64,000 nt of DNA from Treponema sp. (GCA_017938365.1 JAGBBT010000110.1:29581-93580); one strand, 5' to 3'. Shown: positions 7,813 to 17,422, counted from the stretch's first letter. The notes: a model not told the origin generated them from the letters alone. Numbers and translations: made by a program.

Positions 7813-10428
7813 TTATCCTAATACCAATGGATATTGATATGCTAAATTAAGCAATGCTTTTGGTGAAGTAATTGTACTTGTTGCCATAGCTGCAGGTAAT
7901 TTTCTAACAACAATACAATATGTTGAAGCTTCAGACATATCAGGAACTTCATTATTTAGCCATGCAACATCTGATGGAAATGTTAATGTTACAGGTGTAG
8001 ACATACTTACCCATAATTCAAATGTATAACAATTATTTTCATCTAATTGACTAAAATCAAATGTAAATGTTGTTGCATTAGCAACTTCAATTTTATAAAC
8101 AGAAATATCTTTTTTGAAAACAATATCTTTTGTAACAGCTATTGTTTTCATTTCAGGACCACGAGGAAGCGCATCAACATAATCTTTAACTGCTTTTGTA
8201 GATGGTACCGTTTCAGTCGAAGCAGAACCACTAATAACATCTACACATTCAAAAGAAATATTTTGCCATGCACCGTCAAAATATCCTTTAACTTCACTTG
8301 TAGCTTTATCAACATATAAACTATTATTTGTTCCAGAAGATGGAAATGAATCTACTTGGAAAATTGATTGACTTCCAGCATCATATAATGAAGAAGGAAT
8401 CTTACCATCACTACCTAATAAAACTAAACCACCCGCTGTATTTAAAGCATGATTATTAACATATATATTAGAATCAGGTACACCATCATCATAATTTAAA
8501 TATATATTATTACCTGTTCCCGTACCAATTATAATACTTGAACCGCCAATTTTAAATTCAGGGGATGTTAATGATATTGCAGTTGATTGATGATAATTGC
8601 TTAAGTCTACGACTAATGGACTGCTACTTGTACCATTTCCACTCAAACCACTTCCAACAGAAATTGATGTCAAACCACCATTATATAAACTACTAGGTAT
8701 TTTACCATCATCACCTACTACTACTAAACCATTTGCTGTATTATATTCATTTCCGTTAAATAAAAGCGAATTAGAATTAAAACTAATTGTATTAAATTGT
8801 CCATCAGTAGAACCTACGCGGAAACTGTAACCATCTACAATGGAGAAATGTCCGCCACTACCTAATTTAAGGTAGGCGCCAAGATCACTAGTAGGTCCAA
8901 CACCTGATCCAATAGAAAATGTTATTTCATATCCTTCAACTTGAGCGTCTGCTTTTAATGTAATTGCACTTTCTTTAACTGTTGTAAGATTTATTGCTCC
9001 AGTGCTAACATAATTTGTTAAATCAACAGCACTACTTGGAAGATTTGTTAATAATGATCCATCTACTGCTGGCAATTTACCATCAGAACCTAATTGAACT
9101 AATCCACCCGCTTGATTTAATCCTTTATCGTTTAATCTTAATAAATCAGCCGAAGGAGCATTACTTGTTAAATTAACACCATTACCAACATTAATATATG
9201 TTTGGACATCGCCTAAAATTCTAACATATCCAGTATCATCAAAGGTTATTGACGCTCCGGTTTCAGATGATGTTAACTTAATTAAATCACCTGTCATGCC
9301 TGAAGCAGTTATAGAAATAGACTCTTTAGTATAATTTGTTAAATCTATTGTTTCACCTTTATTTGCGTCAACATAATCTTTTACAGCTTTAGATGTTGGA
9401 ATTGTATCATCTGTTGCAGATGTATCAATAGTAGTTTCAACTTCTTGAGAAATTTCAACCCAGCCACCTGCAAAATATGCTTTAGCTTCACCAGATTCTA
9501 AAATATAAATTGAATTTTCTACTAATCCTGATGTTGGAAATTCATTAACCTTAAAAATATGTTGAATATCTCTGTCATACAAACCAGATGGAATTTTTCC
9601 ATTAGACAACTTAACTAAATGATTTCCACTATTAAATGTATTACCTTGTGTTGTAATATTTTTAGGAATATCTGTTTTCTTTGCATAATCAGTCATGCTT
9701 GATACAGGTTGATATGCACTAAGATCAGGATCAGGAATATCAATACCTGCAATCTTTGTATCAACAAATGAACTAATTGCTTGAGTTGTAGCTAATGTAT
9801 CATTAGAAACTGTTGTAAAATCTTCGACTGTTTCTAATGAAATCGAGGCATACGCTGCTCCATCAAATATTTGAGCTTCTTTTGTACCTTTTTTCACATA
9901 TAATGAATTTGCAACTGCTACATCAGTAGCAGGAAATTCATCAACATAAAATATATGCTGTTCACCAGAAGCACTTGCTACTGCGCTATCAACATATTCC
10001 TTAGTAGCATATGATGATAATACACCAGATGTCCCAGTTGATGCTTCAGCAACGGCGGAGTCAACATATTCCTTAATTGCTTTAGAAGTTGCAACTGTAT
10101 CATCAGAAACAGCTGAAAAATCGCTTACGACTTGCAAAGAGATGTTTATATATTCAGCATTTTCACCAGTTGCTCTAGCTTCTCCACTAGAGCTTACATA
10201 AAGAGCATTTTTAACCAAATTTTCTGTTGGAAATTCACCATCAATATAAAAAATACGCTGAATATCTGCATCTTCTGGAATTTTACCTTTATCATCAAGT
10301 AAAACCAATCCGCTTGGAACGTTTACTTGATTTCCTTGCATAGTAATATTATTACTATTAAGAAGTTCAGCAAACTGTGATAATAAAATTGGCTTACTAT
10401 CAAAGGTTGAAAGATCACTTATACGCAT
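7813..10428 (-). CDS. Long tail fibre protein with repeated modules
   Basis: Likely receptor-binding or side-tail fibre of 871 residues. It begins MRISDLSTFDSKPILLSQF, the same N-terminal pattern as three fibre genes at 49-52 kb (MRI/MKI, then PR or a related pair, then PL), which suggests a common attachment point. At least four modules of about 65-70 residues repeat the plan IFxVDxFP...NSLYV...G.A......ISLE...DDT..TSKAIKDYVD, and KIPSSLY/LVQLGSDGK linkers separate beta-rich blocks. A C-terminal carbohydrate-like beta domain ends LAYQYPLVLG. No in-frame CGG in all 871 codons. Confidence 0.75.
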   Translation of the reverse strand: MRISDLSTFDSKPILLSQFAELLNSNNITMQGNQVNVPSGLVLLDDKGKIPEDADIQRIFYIDGEFPTENLVKNALYVSSSGEARATGENAEYINISLQVVSDFSAVSDDTVATSKAIKEYVDSAVAEASTGTSGVLSSYATKEYVDSAVASASGEQHIFYVDEFPATDVAVANSLYVKKGTKEAQIFDGAAYASISLETVEDFTTVSNDTLATTQAISSFVDTKIAGIDIPDPDLSAYQPVSSMTDYAKKTDIPKNITTQGNTFNSGNHLVKLSNGKIPSGLYDRDIQHIFKVNEFPTSGLVENSIYILESGEAKAYFAGGWVEISQEVETTIDTSATDDTIPTSKAVKDYVDANKGETIDLTNYTKESISITASGMTGDLIKLTSSETGASITFDDTGYVRILGDVQTYINVGNGVNLTSNAPSADLLRLNDKGLNQAGGLVQLGSDGKLPAVDGSLLTNLPSSAVDLTNYVSTGAINLTTVKESAITLKADAQVEGYEITFSIGSGVGPTSDLGAYLKLGSGGHFSIVDGYSFRVGSTDGQFNTISFNSNSLLFNGNEYNTANGLVVVGDDGKIPSSLYNGGLTSISVGSGLSGNGTSSSPLVVDLSNYHQSTAISLTSPEFKIGGSSIIIGTGTGNNIYLNYDDGVPDSNIYVNNHALNTAGGLVLLGSDGKIPSSLYDAGSQSIFQVDSFPSSGTNNSLYVDKATSEVKGYFDGAWQNISFECVDVISGSASTETVPSTKAVKDYVDALPRGPEMKTIAVTKDIVFKKDISVYKIEVANATTFTFDFSQLDENNCYTFELWVSMSTPVTLTFPSDVAWLNNEVPDMSEASTYCIVVRKLPAAMATSTITSPKALLNLAYQYPLVLG

Positions 10429-10569
10429 CGAATTACTTAACCTTTAAAATTTATAAACTTATTTAAAATATCTTTTTTATGAAATTAAAAGACCCTTACT
10501 AGAATTATAAATCCTAGAAACGATTTGAATAACAATCATTTAACGTTATTTATTAATTTTAATCTTAAA

Positions 10570-10595
10570 AAAGCCTGAAATTAATTTCAGGCTTT
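10570..10595 (-). terminator. Rho-independent terminator
   Basis: Perfect 11-bp hairpin AAAGCCTGAAA-TTAA-TTTCAGGCTTT with six T on the minus strand, just after the stop of the gene at 10602. The 10429..10569 stretch also holds the AT-rich leader of the fibre gene with a near-late core TATAAATT. Confidence 0.8.
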
Positions 10596-10601
10596 ATAAT
10601 T

Positions 10602-11258
10602 TTATGGAATCATATTCGTCAATGGCTGTGTTTTAATAGGTTTCCACACCAATTGTTGAACAGCATATTTTGATGAATTTAGTTTTTTACCAGTTTCTTT
10701 AATAATAATTTGAAATTCTGGTTTAACCATTTGACCTTCATTATTTTGATATTCTTCTATTTGTACTGTTTCCCAAACTTTTTTATACAAAATACCGTTA
10801 TCAATTTTAAATTGAATTCCGTCATCCATAAAATATTGAACTTTATTTTGAACAATATTTTGTTGAATAATTGGTGAAGCTTGAGCATGTTGAAATTGCT
10901 GTTCTGAAATTACATTAGAAACTTCCTGAGTTTTTTGAACTCCTTTTGCAACATTCATAGCTTCATTGATACTATTTTGTAAAAAATCTTTTCCAGACAT
11001 ATCATCAACAGTATTTTGTGGAATCAGCGGCTGTGTTTGTTGAACCTGCTGTTGAGGCATGCCGGTCTTTCCTCTCAATTTCATTAATACTTGTTGATAT
11101 TCTGGAACTGTAAATGTTCCTGCGATTGTTTCCGCAGGAACGTCTTGAGCCACGAGATTATATGCTTCATTTTTACTTTTCGCATTAATTTCCATTGGAT
11201 TTGAATAGTCAGGTTCACCTTCTGTGTTCAATATTACAATAAACAATTGATCTGTCAT
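10602..11258 (-). CDS. Hypothetical protein
   Basis: 218 residues, not recognised. The N-terminal ~75 residues form a compact alpha/beta domain (FIVILNTEGEPDYSNPMEI), followed by a Gln-rich low-complexity linker (MPQQQVQQTQPLIPQN and beyond) and a C-terminal beta-rich part (QFKIDNGILYKKVWETVQI). TTTGGAGGATTTGAAATG is a strong ribosome binding site. Its stop is followed by a terminator. Gln-rich linkers of this type are common in virion or DNA-scaffolding phage proteins, but no function can be stated. Confidence 0.65.
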   Translation of the reverse strand: MTDQLFIVILNTEGEPDYSNPMEINAKSKNEAYNLVAQDVPAETIAGTFTVPEYQQVLMKLRGKTGMPQQQVQQTQPLIPQNTVDDMSGKDFLQNSINEAMNVAKGVQKTQEVSNVISEQQFQHAQASPIIQQNIVQNKVQYFMDDGIQFKIDNGILYKKVWETVQIEEYQNNEGQMVKPEFQIIIKETGKKLNSSKYAVQQLVWKPIKTQPLTNMIP

Positions 11259-11275
11259 TTCAAATCCTCCAAAAA

Positions 11276-11884
11276 TTACTTAGAAGTTGTTTGTGGAAGA
11301 TTTTTCTGAAAGTCATTATAATACACATGTGATAAAATGCCATTGAAATAAAATGGAACAAGAATCTCTGCCTTTTCATTTGAAAGACGAATTGAATAAA
11401 ATTCTGAAATTTCTGGAGCTGGAGGATTATCATCTTTTCCATATTCAGTTTTCTTAAGCATCTGTACAATATTATGTGCATAATCAACAAGAACATCAGA
11501 CTTTTTCATATTTTCTACTGGAACAAAAGCATTAAGTGTTCTTGAAAAGAACTTAACATATCCAGGAACAAGAAAATTAAACACCTTATCATTAAAATAT
11601 TTTACCTTAACATCAAAATATTTAATGTCCGGCTTTACACTTTCTACCTGTTTCTTTGTAATTTTATTGATATAACTTACACCATAATTATAATCAATAT
11701 TTCGATCTTTTCTAAATGTTGATGCAATAAGAGTTGGCTCTGAAAAAAGTGATCTGATTACAAAAGATCCCTTTGATTCTGCAAAACGATTCATTGCTTC
11801 TTCAATTGGAATTTCCAAACGAGTATCGTCAATATCGACAATTGTGTGAACTGATTGGACTGGCAAATTTACTGTTGTAAACAT
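11276..11884 (-). CDS. Hypothetical protein
   Basis: A 202-residue alpha/beta protein (MFTTVNLPVQSVHTIVDIDD...) without recognised motifs. It is one gene upstream of the Gln-rich protein and probably in the same operon, 17 bases apart. It contains several short aromatic beta segments (DIKYFDVKVKYFNDKVFNFL) and a C-terminal EILVPFYFNGILSHVYY. No membrane segment. Function unknown. Confidence 0.65.
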   Translation of the reverse strand: MFTTVNLPVQSVHTIVDIDDTRLEIPIEEAMNRFAESKGSFVIRSLFSEPTLIASTFRKDRNIDYNYGVSYINKITKKQVESVKPDIKYFDVKVKYFNDKVFNFLVPGYVKFFSRTLNAFVPVENMKKSDVLVDYAHNIVQMLKKTEYGKDDNPPAPEISEFYSIRLSNEKAEILVPFYFNGILSHVYYNDFQKNLPQTTSK

Positions 11885-11952
11885 AATTTTTAATTTCCTA
11901 TTAATTAGGGGTGAATAATAAATACGAATTGTAAGTTTAATTACTTACAAAT

Positions 11953-12597
11953 TTAAAGTAAACCTTTTTGAGTTAAAATCAATCTAAAAGAATCAATAAT
12001 TTGAGAAGGAATTCCGGGAGAATGTTCATAAACATTATTACCGTCTTGAATAATATTATATGTAACTGGATCAAATGTCAAAGATCCAATATTAGTTAAT
12101 AAAGTTTTTGCTAAATTATTTGCATCCCATAAATCTATTGTATCAAATGAAAGATAATTTACGTTTGGATTTAATTTTAATACTTCTTTTCCAAGTTCTT
12201 GTGTTTCTCTATTAACTTTATTTAAGTCTAATTTTGTAAGTTTCTTAAAAATTGCATCAGCAAATGAATTTAACTTTAACTCATCAATATATATAGATTC
12301 ATCAGTAATACAATATTTGTTATTTCGTACTGCTGCTTTTCTTACTGTTTGTCTCCAGTTCTTCATTGGTTTACAGGTATTAATAACAATATTTGTTTTT
12401 CCATAGTGAAGAGAATTATTGATATTATCAACAATAAAACTAGTTAAAAATTTCTTTGTTTTAGAATTTAAAGTTAAATGAAGTTTTCCATCATCCTGAT
12501 ATAAACATGATCCTTCGATCAAATCAGAATAATCTATAAAATTTAACAACGATAAATCTACCACATGAATAAAGTTAATAAAATTATACGCAAGCAT
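11953..12597 (-). CDS. Hypothetical protein
   Basis: 214 residues, not recognised. AAAGGTAAAAGGGAATG precedes the start. The protein is alpha/beta with a basic central segment (NWRQTVRKAAVRNNKY, about 100-115) that could bind nucleic acid, but this is speculative. It lies directly downstream of the RuvC-like resolvase and the exonuclease in one minus-strand operon, which suggests a replication or recombination setting. Confidence 0.65.
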   Translation of the reverse strand: MLAYNFINFIHVVDLSLLNFIDYSDLIEGSCLYQDDGKLHLTLNSKTKKFLTSFIVDNINNSLHYGKTNIVINTCKPMKNWRQTVRKAAVRNNKYCITDESIYIDELKLNSFADAIFKKLTKLDLNKVNRETQELGKEVLKLNPNVNYLSFDTIDLWDANNLAKTLLTNIGSLTFDPVTYNIIQDGNNVYEHSPGIPSQIIDSFRLILTQKGLL

Positions 12598-12603
12598 TCC
12601 CTT

Positions 12604-13269
12604 TTACCTTTGAAGTTGTTGGTCAATAATATATTGACAAATTAATAAACTATCCGCATCACCATGATTTTTTATAATTTCTGATATTTCATTATATTGC
12701 TTCTTAAAATTTTTATTTAAAACATCAAGTCCTTTCCTCATGCTTTCTAATTTTAAATCAATATTTGTTGTATTCTTACCAAAAAAATAATGTTGCCATT
12801 GTTTACTATCAATAACAATATATTTAAGATTTAATTCTTCTAAAACAATTAACGTCGCTTCAAAGGCTCTACATGCAGAAATAGATTGTTCAAATCTAGT
12901 AGGATTTTTCATTGGACGCTCTAATATTACTATTATAAACCTATTATCATCTTTCATTAAAGAAATATTAGTTTCAAACCATTTTTTTAATTCAACCACA
13001 TCAATCCTGTTAATATACTTAATATCTTGTGTATAATCTAATTCTACACGAGAAGGAGTTTTCATAAAAGAAATAGTTCCATCCACTTTATTAATACATG
13101 AAATGGTTCCGGTTGACCCGTTATCTAATCCAAATATCAAATTTGCATTTGATATCAAATCATTTCTAATCTTCTTTCTTTCATTTTTAATTGCGGCTAT
13201 TTTAGAATCTTGTTTCTTTTTTTCTTTAATATGCAAATTTGATTTAGTTCTATCGATTGGTTTATTCAT
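12604..13269 (-). CDS. RuvC-like (RNase H fold) resolvase
   Basis: Probable Holliday-junction or branched-DNA resolvase of the RuvC/RNase H fold. Visible catalytic pattern: first strand IFGLDNGSTGTI (Asp, about residue 50), second acidic residue in the strand FIIVILERPM (Glu), and a C-terminal helix NHGDADSLLICQYI carrying the closing Asp pair. A YIVIDSKQWQHYFFG segment is typical for RuvC-like phage proteins. 221 residues. A basic N-terminal extension of about 40 residues precedes the fold. It overlaps the small gene upstream by 8 bases and lies in the replication operon. Confidence 0.7.
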   Translation of the reverse strand: MNKPIDRTKSNLHIKEKKKQDSKIAAIKNERKKIRNDLISNANLIFGLDNGSTGTISCINKVDGTISFMKTPSRVELDYTQDIKYINRIDVVELKKWFETNISLMKDDNRFIIVILERPMKNPTRFEQSISACRAFEATLIVLEELNLKYIVIDSKQWQHYFFGKNTTNIDLKLESMRKGLDVLNKNFKKQYNEISEIIKNHGDADSLLICQYIIDQQLQR

Positions 13270-13549
13270 TTAATTCACTAAATACCAGTTCATATGCTAT
13301 GTTTAGCATTTTTGTTAAATCTTTGTCAGATAGATAATCTATATCACAAAATTCTTCTTTTGACATAATATGACATAAGCAATCTTTTAAATATAAAGCT
13401 ACATCTAAATCGCTAGGATTTCCTGCAACTTGTTTTTTATCATTAACATAATAACGCGCTTTAAACAAATTTATAGTTTGATTTATTGCACTCATTACTA
13501 AAAATATATGTGCTCGTGTTTTCAATACAAAATGAGATTCTTCTATCAT
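13262..13549 (-). CDS. Hypothetical small protein
   Basis: 95 residues, mostly helical (VMSAINQTINLFKARYYV), no recognised motif. It sits between the exonuclease and the RuvC-like gene with a short overlap on one side and one base on the other, so it is translated with them. It could be an accessory subunit, but nothing in the sequence proves this. Confidence 0.65.
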   Translation of the reverse strand: MIEESHFVLKTRAHIFLVMSAINQTINLFKARYYVNDKKQVAGNPSDLDVALYLKDCLCHIMSKEEFCDIDYLSDKDLTKMLNIAYELVFSELNE

Positions 13550-13550
13550 T

Positions 13551-14466
13551 TTAGATAATGCCTCTATTTTCTAATTCATGATCATAATTTTCTAAAATCA
13601 TTTCTTCTACTTCAGAAGGAATTTCATTCATTGAAATCAATCTTTTATTTCTAGAAAATGATTCTCTAGCAATGGAATCTTCTACAAGTAATTTTTTTAA
13701 TTTATTTCTGTCAATAACAAGAGAAAGTGCTTTTTTAGCGCCAATACCGGGTTTTATATTTGGAATATTATCAGCTCCATCACCAATAAGTATTTTAAAC
13801 AAAAGAAAATCTGAAGCTGAAAATGAATCATCTACTTTTACTTTTGTTAATTTTTCAATATCTTTTGTAGGTGTTCTTTCTTGTCCTTGAGCAGTTATAA
13901 TAGTAACTCTATCTTGATAAAGTTGTAACATATCTCTATCACTAGAAATAATTATAACTTTATTTTTACTATCATCGTTTAATATCTTTTTTGTTAATAC
14001 TGCAATAACATCATCACCTTCAGCACATTCACAAGATACTTTAACACATCCAAATTCTTCACATAAATTTGGAATAGCAACCGTTTTAGCATAATTAAAT
14101 ACTTTTCCAAAATCAAATTCATCTTTTGATGTATCTTTTACATCTCTATTAACTTTATAATCTGGATAAAACTCTCTTCTCCAAATATTCTTTCTAGCAC
14201 AATCTGTACAAAAAATAACATTAGATAAATTAATAAAAGGATTAATTGATTGTAGTGGTTTTTTAATTGTATATGATAATGTACTTTGAAAAATTTCACA
14301 AAATTCTTCATCTAAAGTAGGATCAAATTTTGAATGCAATGATGAGCTTTGAATATCAAAATTTCTTTTATATGTTGTAAATGCAGAATATCCACTAAAG
14401 AAAATAATATAAGATAAATCAACAATATAAAACTGATTTCCACCGATTACGACCAAATAAATTCAT
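13551..14466 (-). CDS. 5'-3' exonuclease, T4 RNase H/FEN family, with CGG +1 shift near start
   Basis: Removes RNA primers and 5' flaps in replication. FEN signatures: FYIVDLSYIIFF (first Asp), RREFYPDYKVNRD, CECAEGDDVIAVLTK (acidic cluster), VIIISSDRDMLQLY, and the helix-hairpin-helix region LIGDGADNIPNIKPGIGAKKAL. ATG at 14466 follows AGGAAAAATT; seven codons (MNLFGRN) lead to CGG at 14445 and the zero frame then stops soon. Skipping the C reads GGT and enters GNQFYIVDL. Total 304 residues, matching T4 RNase H (305). An alternative TTG start beyond the shift would lack a ribosome binding site. Confidence 0.9.
14443..14445 (-). other. CGG +1 frameshift site 4 (exonuclease)
   Basis: Context AAT CGG T, eighth codon. 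The only ATG with a Shine-Dalgarno sequence is upstream of it and in the other frame. Confidence 0.75.
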
Positions 14467-14522
14467 AATTTTTCCTAACTTTAAATTGTATATTTTTAAC
14501 TTTTATATATAAAATAAACTAA

Positions 14523-14550
14523 AAAGGAGTATCAAATTTGATACTCCTTT
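14523..14550 (-). terminator. Rho-independent terminator
   Basis: Perfect 14-bp palindrome AAAGGAGTATCAAA/TTTGATACTCCTTT with a T run on the minus strand, after the gene at 14573. Confidence 0.8.
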
Positions 14551-14572
14551 AAATTATATATTTTAATTTAAG

Positions 14573-14788
14573 TTACTTAGTAACTGTTTCTGCTTTTTCT
14601 GCTACTGCAGTTACAGTATCAGCTGCATACATTTGAGCAGATTGTTCAACTTTATGAGATTCACCAGCTTTAAATGCGTCAGTAATTTTATCAAAATTAA
14701 TAACACCAGTTGCAGCTGTTGCACCTACAAGAAGATAAACAACAATCTCAACAATCTTTTTTACGACAGTTTTAGTTTTGTCAGTCAT
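14573..14788 (-). CDS. Small single-span membrane protein
   Basis: 71 residues: a basic N terminus (MTDKTKTVVKKIVEI), one hydrophobic helix (about residues 13-32, VVYLLVGATAATGVI) and a charged, Ala/Val-rich tail. The layout suits an inner-membrane protein such as a small lysis or superinfection protein, but one span and no lysis neighbours make any assignment guesswork. It is a single transcription unit ended by a strong terminator. Confidence 0.65.
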   Translation of the reverse strand: MTDKTKTVVKKIVEIVVYLLVGATAATGVINFDKITDAFKAGESHKVEQSAQMYAADTVTAVAEKAETVTK

Positions 14789-14883
14789 AATTTTTATTCC
14801 TTATGTTTTATTATTACTTACGTTTTTAAGAGCTCGAAATTAGGTACGTAAGACAAACCTCTTAAACTTGTTTATTAACTTTT

Positions 14884-15705
14884 TTATTGAACTTTCTTCT
14901 TTGGACGGCCTCTTCCAGCTTTTACCGATACATTCTGTGTCATATTTGTTTCTGTATTGGTAAAAGAATTTGTAGGGTCTCCGTTTTCTTTATTTACATC
15001 AGTTGACCCAAATCCGTCTGATCCACGTTCAGATTTTGTATTCTCAAATAATGTTTCTTCATTATCATATTCATTCACACTATTCATATTTGGAGAAAAA
15101 CATGGAAGAAATTGAATAATTTTTTCACCAGCAACAACTTTAGCTGAAGTATTTGTAGGATTAATCAAACAAATATGAATTTCTCCTTGATAATCTTCGT
15201 CTACAACAGATGCTCCAAAAATAAGACCTCTCTTAGATGAAATTCCAGATTTATTTTCAGCTTTTAGATAAACTCCATGAGGCAAATTGGCTTTAATACC
15301 GGAAGGAATCAAAACTTTTCCTCCGGGAAGAATTTCAATTGCAGCAACTCGTGTTGATGGACTTTCTACCCAAGATGTTACTTCTGCATTACTTTTAAAT
15401 GGATAACCTGCACTAGATTTACCAAGCTTATAAACAAAAGACTGTTTGTCAGCTGCCAATGCAAATTGAACTTCAATATAAATTGAGTCATCCGTCAAAA
15501 TAAATTTTGAATTTGAAAACACATAATCCTTTTCCATTTCAGGATTAATAAATTTATTTTCATATATTTCAGCATTTTTTGTAAAATCAGTAATATGCAA
15601 ATTAGTTGGAATATAAAAATCAAATCCAGCTGCTGCATATGATTTTGTTGGAACGTTAACTTCTCTAACTCTTGCAATGTCCAATGTAAATTCTTGTTCT
15701 TTCAT
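14884..15705 (-). CDS. dUTPase with an insertion and C-terminal AT-hook-like tail
   Basis: Hydrolyses dUTP to dUMP, keeping uracil out of DNA and feeding ThyX. Trimeric dUTPase motifs are all visible: motif 1 AAAGFDFYIP, motif 2/3 ENKSGISSKRGLIFGASVVD, motif 4 GEKIIQFLPC and motif 5 ERGSDGFGSTD. A long insertion (about residues 40-105) separates motif 1 from the rest, so the protein is 273 residues instead of about 150. The C terminus ends AGRGRPKKKVQ, an AT-hook-like DNA-binding tail. It overlaps the GroES-like gene upstream by 4 bases. Confidence 0.9.
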   Translation of the reverse strand: MKEQEFTLDIARVREVNVPTKSYAAAGFDFYIPTNLHITDFTKNAEIYENKFINPEMEKDYVFSNSKFILTDDSIYIEVQFALAADKQSFVYKLGKSSAGYPFKSNAEVTSWVESPSTRVAAIEILPGGKVLIPSGIKANLPHGVYLKAENKSGISSKRGLIFGASVVDEDYQGEIHICLINPTNTSAKVVAGEKIIQFLPCFSPNMNSVNEYDNEETLFENTKSERGSDGFGSTDVNKENGDPTNSFTNTETNMTQNVSVKAGRGRPKKKVQ

Positions 15706-16022
15706 CGTGAAATTTCCTTTGCTTCTTCTTCAGTTACTTTCATAAAAATATTTTCAGATTTTGTAATCACATATTCTGGCCCATCTTCAAATACAGAATA
15801 ATAATCATACATTACGTAATCGTCAACACTAATTCCGTCTTCGTTAGTGATTCTATTACCTAATTTAATTACTTTTGCAACACCTATTGCTGTATTTTTA
15901 TTTTTAATATATGGAATTACAATGTCTCCATAATGCCTTTCTAAACTTGGTTTGACCTTTTTTAGCAAAACCATTTTTCCAACAGGTGTTACGTCATTAT
16001 ATTCAGAAGTTCCATATTTCAC
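15702..16022 (-). CDS. GroES-like co-chaperonin 1 (T4 gp31-like role)
   Basis: 106 residues with a GroES beta-barrel pattern: VGKMVLLKKVKP near the N terminus, a mobile-loop-like segment (RHYGDIVIPYIKNKN), GVAKVIKLGNRI and the closing strand ENIFMKVTEE. In T4, gp31 replaces GroES for capsid protein folding. It is one of two adjacent GroES-like genes that overlap by 4 bases; the pair may form a hetero-oligomeric lid or have split roles. Confidence 0.7.
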   Translation of the reverse strand: MKYGTSEYNDVTPVGKMVLLKKVKPSLERHYGDIVIPYIKNKNTAIGVAKVIKLGNRITNEDGISVDDYVMYDYYSVFEDGPEYVITKSENIFMKVTEEEAKEISR

Positions 16023-16309
16023 TCTATCACCTCATCCAGTGCTAAAATTGCTTTAGGATCACAAATATAAAAAATTTGTCCATCTAAAATAATTTTCATC
16101 TTTGAATCTTTATCTTTCCAGTCAAATACAACTTTAGTATCAACTGGAATCAATTCCTTTTCAGTCATATAAGTTCCATGAGCTGCAATCGTTCCTCTAT
16201 AATGAACTTCCTCTTCAGATCTCCCAGATGGTACTAAAATACCACCAACATTTTCTTCGGGAGGAGGTGTTTCCACCTTTACAAGATACTTATTACCAAT
16301 AGGCTGCAT
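16019..16309 (-). CDS. GroES-like co-chaperonin 2
   Basis: 96 residues and the clearer GroES homologue: PIGNKYLVKVETPPPEENVG (start plus mobile loop), GGILVPSG, RGTIAAHGTY, VDTKVVFDWKD and IFYICDPKAILALDE, in the canonical order. AAAGGAGAAATAA precedes the ATG. Cotranscribed with co-chaperonin 1 and dUTPase. Confidence 0.8.
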   Translation of the reverse strand: MQPIGNKYLVKVETPPPEENVGGILVPSGRSEEEVHYRGTIAAHGTYMTEKELIPVDTKVVFDWKDKDSKMKIILDGQIFYICDPKAILALDEVIE

Positions 16310-16331
16310 TTATTTCTCCTTTTTATATAAA

Positions 16332-17046
16332 TTACATATTCAACACAGTAATATCGCCCGGATTAACCAATGGTGCTACTAATTCTTCTTTTTTCTGGGT
16401 TTGCTGTTTATATTTTTCTTTAAATTTTTCAATAAACTCATTCATTGGAAGATACTTATATTCAGTTAAATGATATTTTTTCTTTTCATCATTAAATTTA
16501 TTAATATCAGCATGAAATCCATCAGTAGTATGTATTTTAAAATATTTCCAAGATTCTGGTATATCTAAATAACAACAATTGCTAAGTGTCATATTATTTT
16601 CATAAAATACTTGCATCATATCTTGCAAATAAAACATAACTGGATATTCTGTATTGAATCTAAAATTAATTTTATTCAATTTTTCAATGTTAATTCCTAA
16701 AAACCCGTATGCTGGAAAATTTAAAGCATCAGTTGTGTTATTATTAATTGTAATTCTTAAATTAGGATTTGGAATATTATTTGTGCTAGGAAGAATTGAA
16801 TTCATGTGAATATAATATGGATACATCACAAATGGAATATCCCACATTTTCATAAATTCAGTATAATCATCAAAAATTTTATGCTTATCAATTAAATTTG
16901 CAAAAATGTCATTTTGAACAAAAAATGCAAATTTATGACCGATTATTTAAAGATTCTTTATCTATAATATTGTTAATATAATTTGGAACATTTAAAGAAT
17001 CAGTTATCACGTAAACATTAACAGAATATTCTTTATTTTTTGTCAT
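16332..17046 (-). CDS. Hypothetical protein with a CGG +1 shift
   Basis: 237 residues after one shift. ATG at 17046 overlaps the upstream stop; 35 codons end ...KESLNN, then CGG at 16941 and a TAA two codons later. Skipping C gives GHKFAFFVQNDIFANL and an open frame to the end. The N-terminal strand/helix pattern (YSVNVYVITDSLN, HKFAFFVQN) resembles nucleotide-sugar-binding folds, and a glycosyltransferase lies two genes upstream, but no catalytic motif is evident. The C-terminal third is Lys/Glu-rich and coiled (EKFKEKYKQQTQKKEEL). Confidence 0.6.
16939..16941 (-). other. CGG +1 frameshift site 5 (gene at 16332)
   Basis: Context AAT CGG T. Zero frame stops 2 codons later (TCA TAA); +1 reads GGT CAT AAA. 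Confidence 0.8.
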
Positions 17047-17047
17047 T

Positions 17048-17422
17048 TTATTTCTCTTCTAGTTTTTCATTATATGGTCCAACTTTTCGCATAGCAAGAT
17101 CATGAAATGTATGTGTTAATACTTCACAAAATTCTTTTTGCTTTAAAAATAATGCTAATGACATAGCCAAATCTTCTTCAGCTGTTATTGCTTGATTTTT
17201 ATCTGTCATTTTTGTTAATACAATTTCAACAACATTACCTGGATGCATAACAAGCGCTACATCATTATCTCCAAGCTTAAGAAAACGATTATTACTTCTG
17301 TCATAAAAAACAGCAGACTTAGTCTCTTTCTTAGACTTATGATCAGTATAAGAATTAAGATTCTGTCTTAAATTATTAACGTATTTCTTCTTTTTAAAAA
17401 GATTTTTCAATAAATTAAACAT
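17048..17422 (-). CDS. Hypothetical protein
   Basis: 124 residues from the ATG at 17422, preceded by GGAG. Strongly basic N terminus (MFNLLKNLFKKKKYVNNLRQN), then an alpha/beta domain (DNDVALVMHPGNVVEIVLTK) and a helical C terminus. Not recognised. The long noncoding, foldable leader at 17465..17686 lies just upstream, so it may be regulated by RNA structure. Confidence 0.6.
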   Translation of the reverse strand: MFNLLKNLFKKKKYVNNLRQNLNSYTDHKSKKETKSAVFYDRSNNRFLKLGDNDVALVMHPGNVVEIVLTKMTDKNQAITAEEDLAMSLALFLKQKEFCEVLTHTFHDLAMRKVGPYNEKLEEK

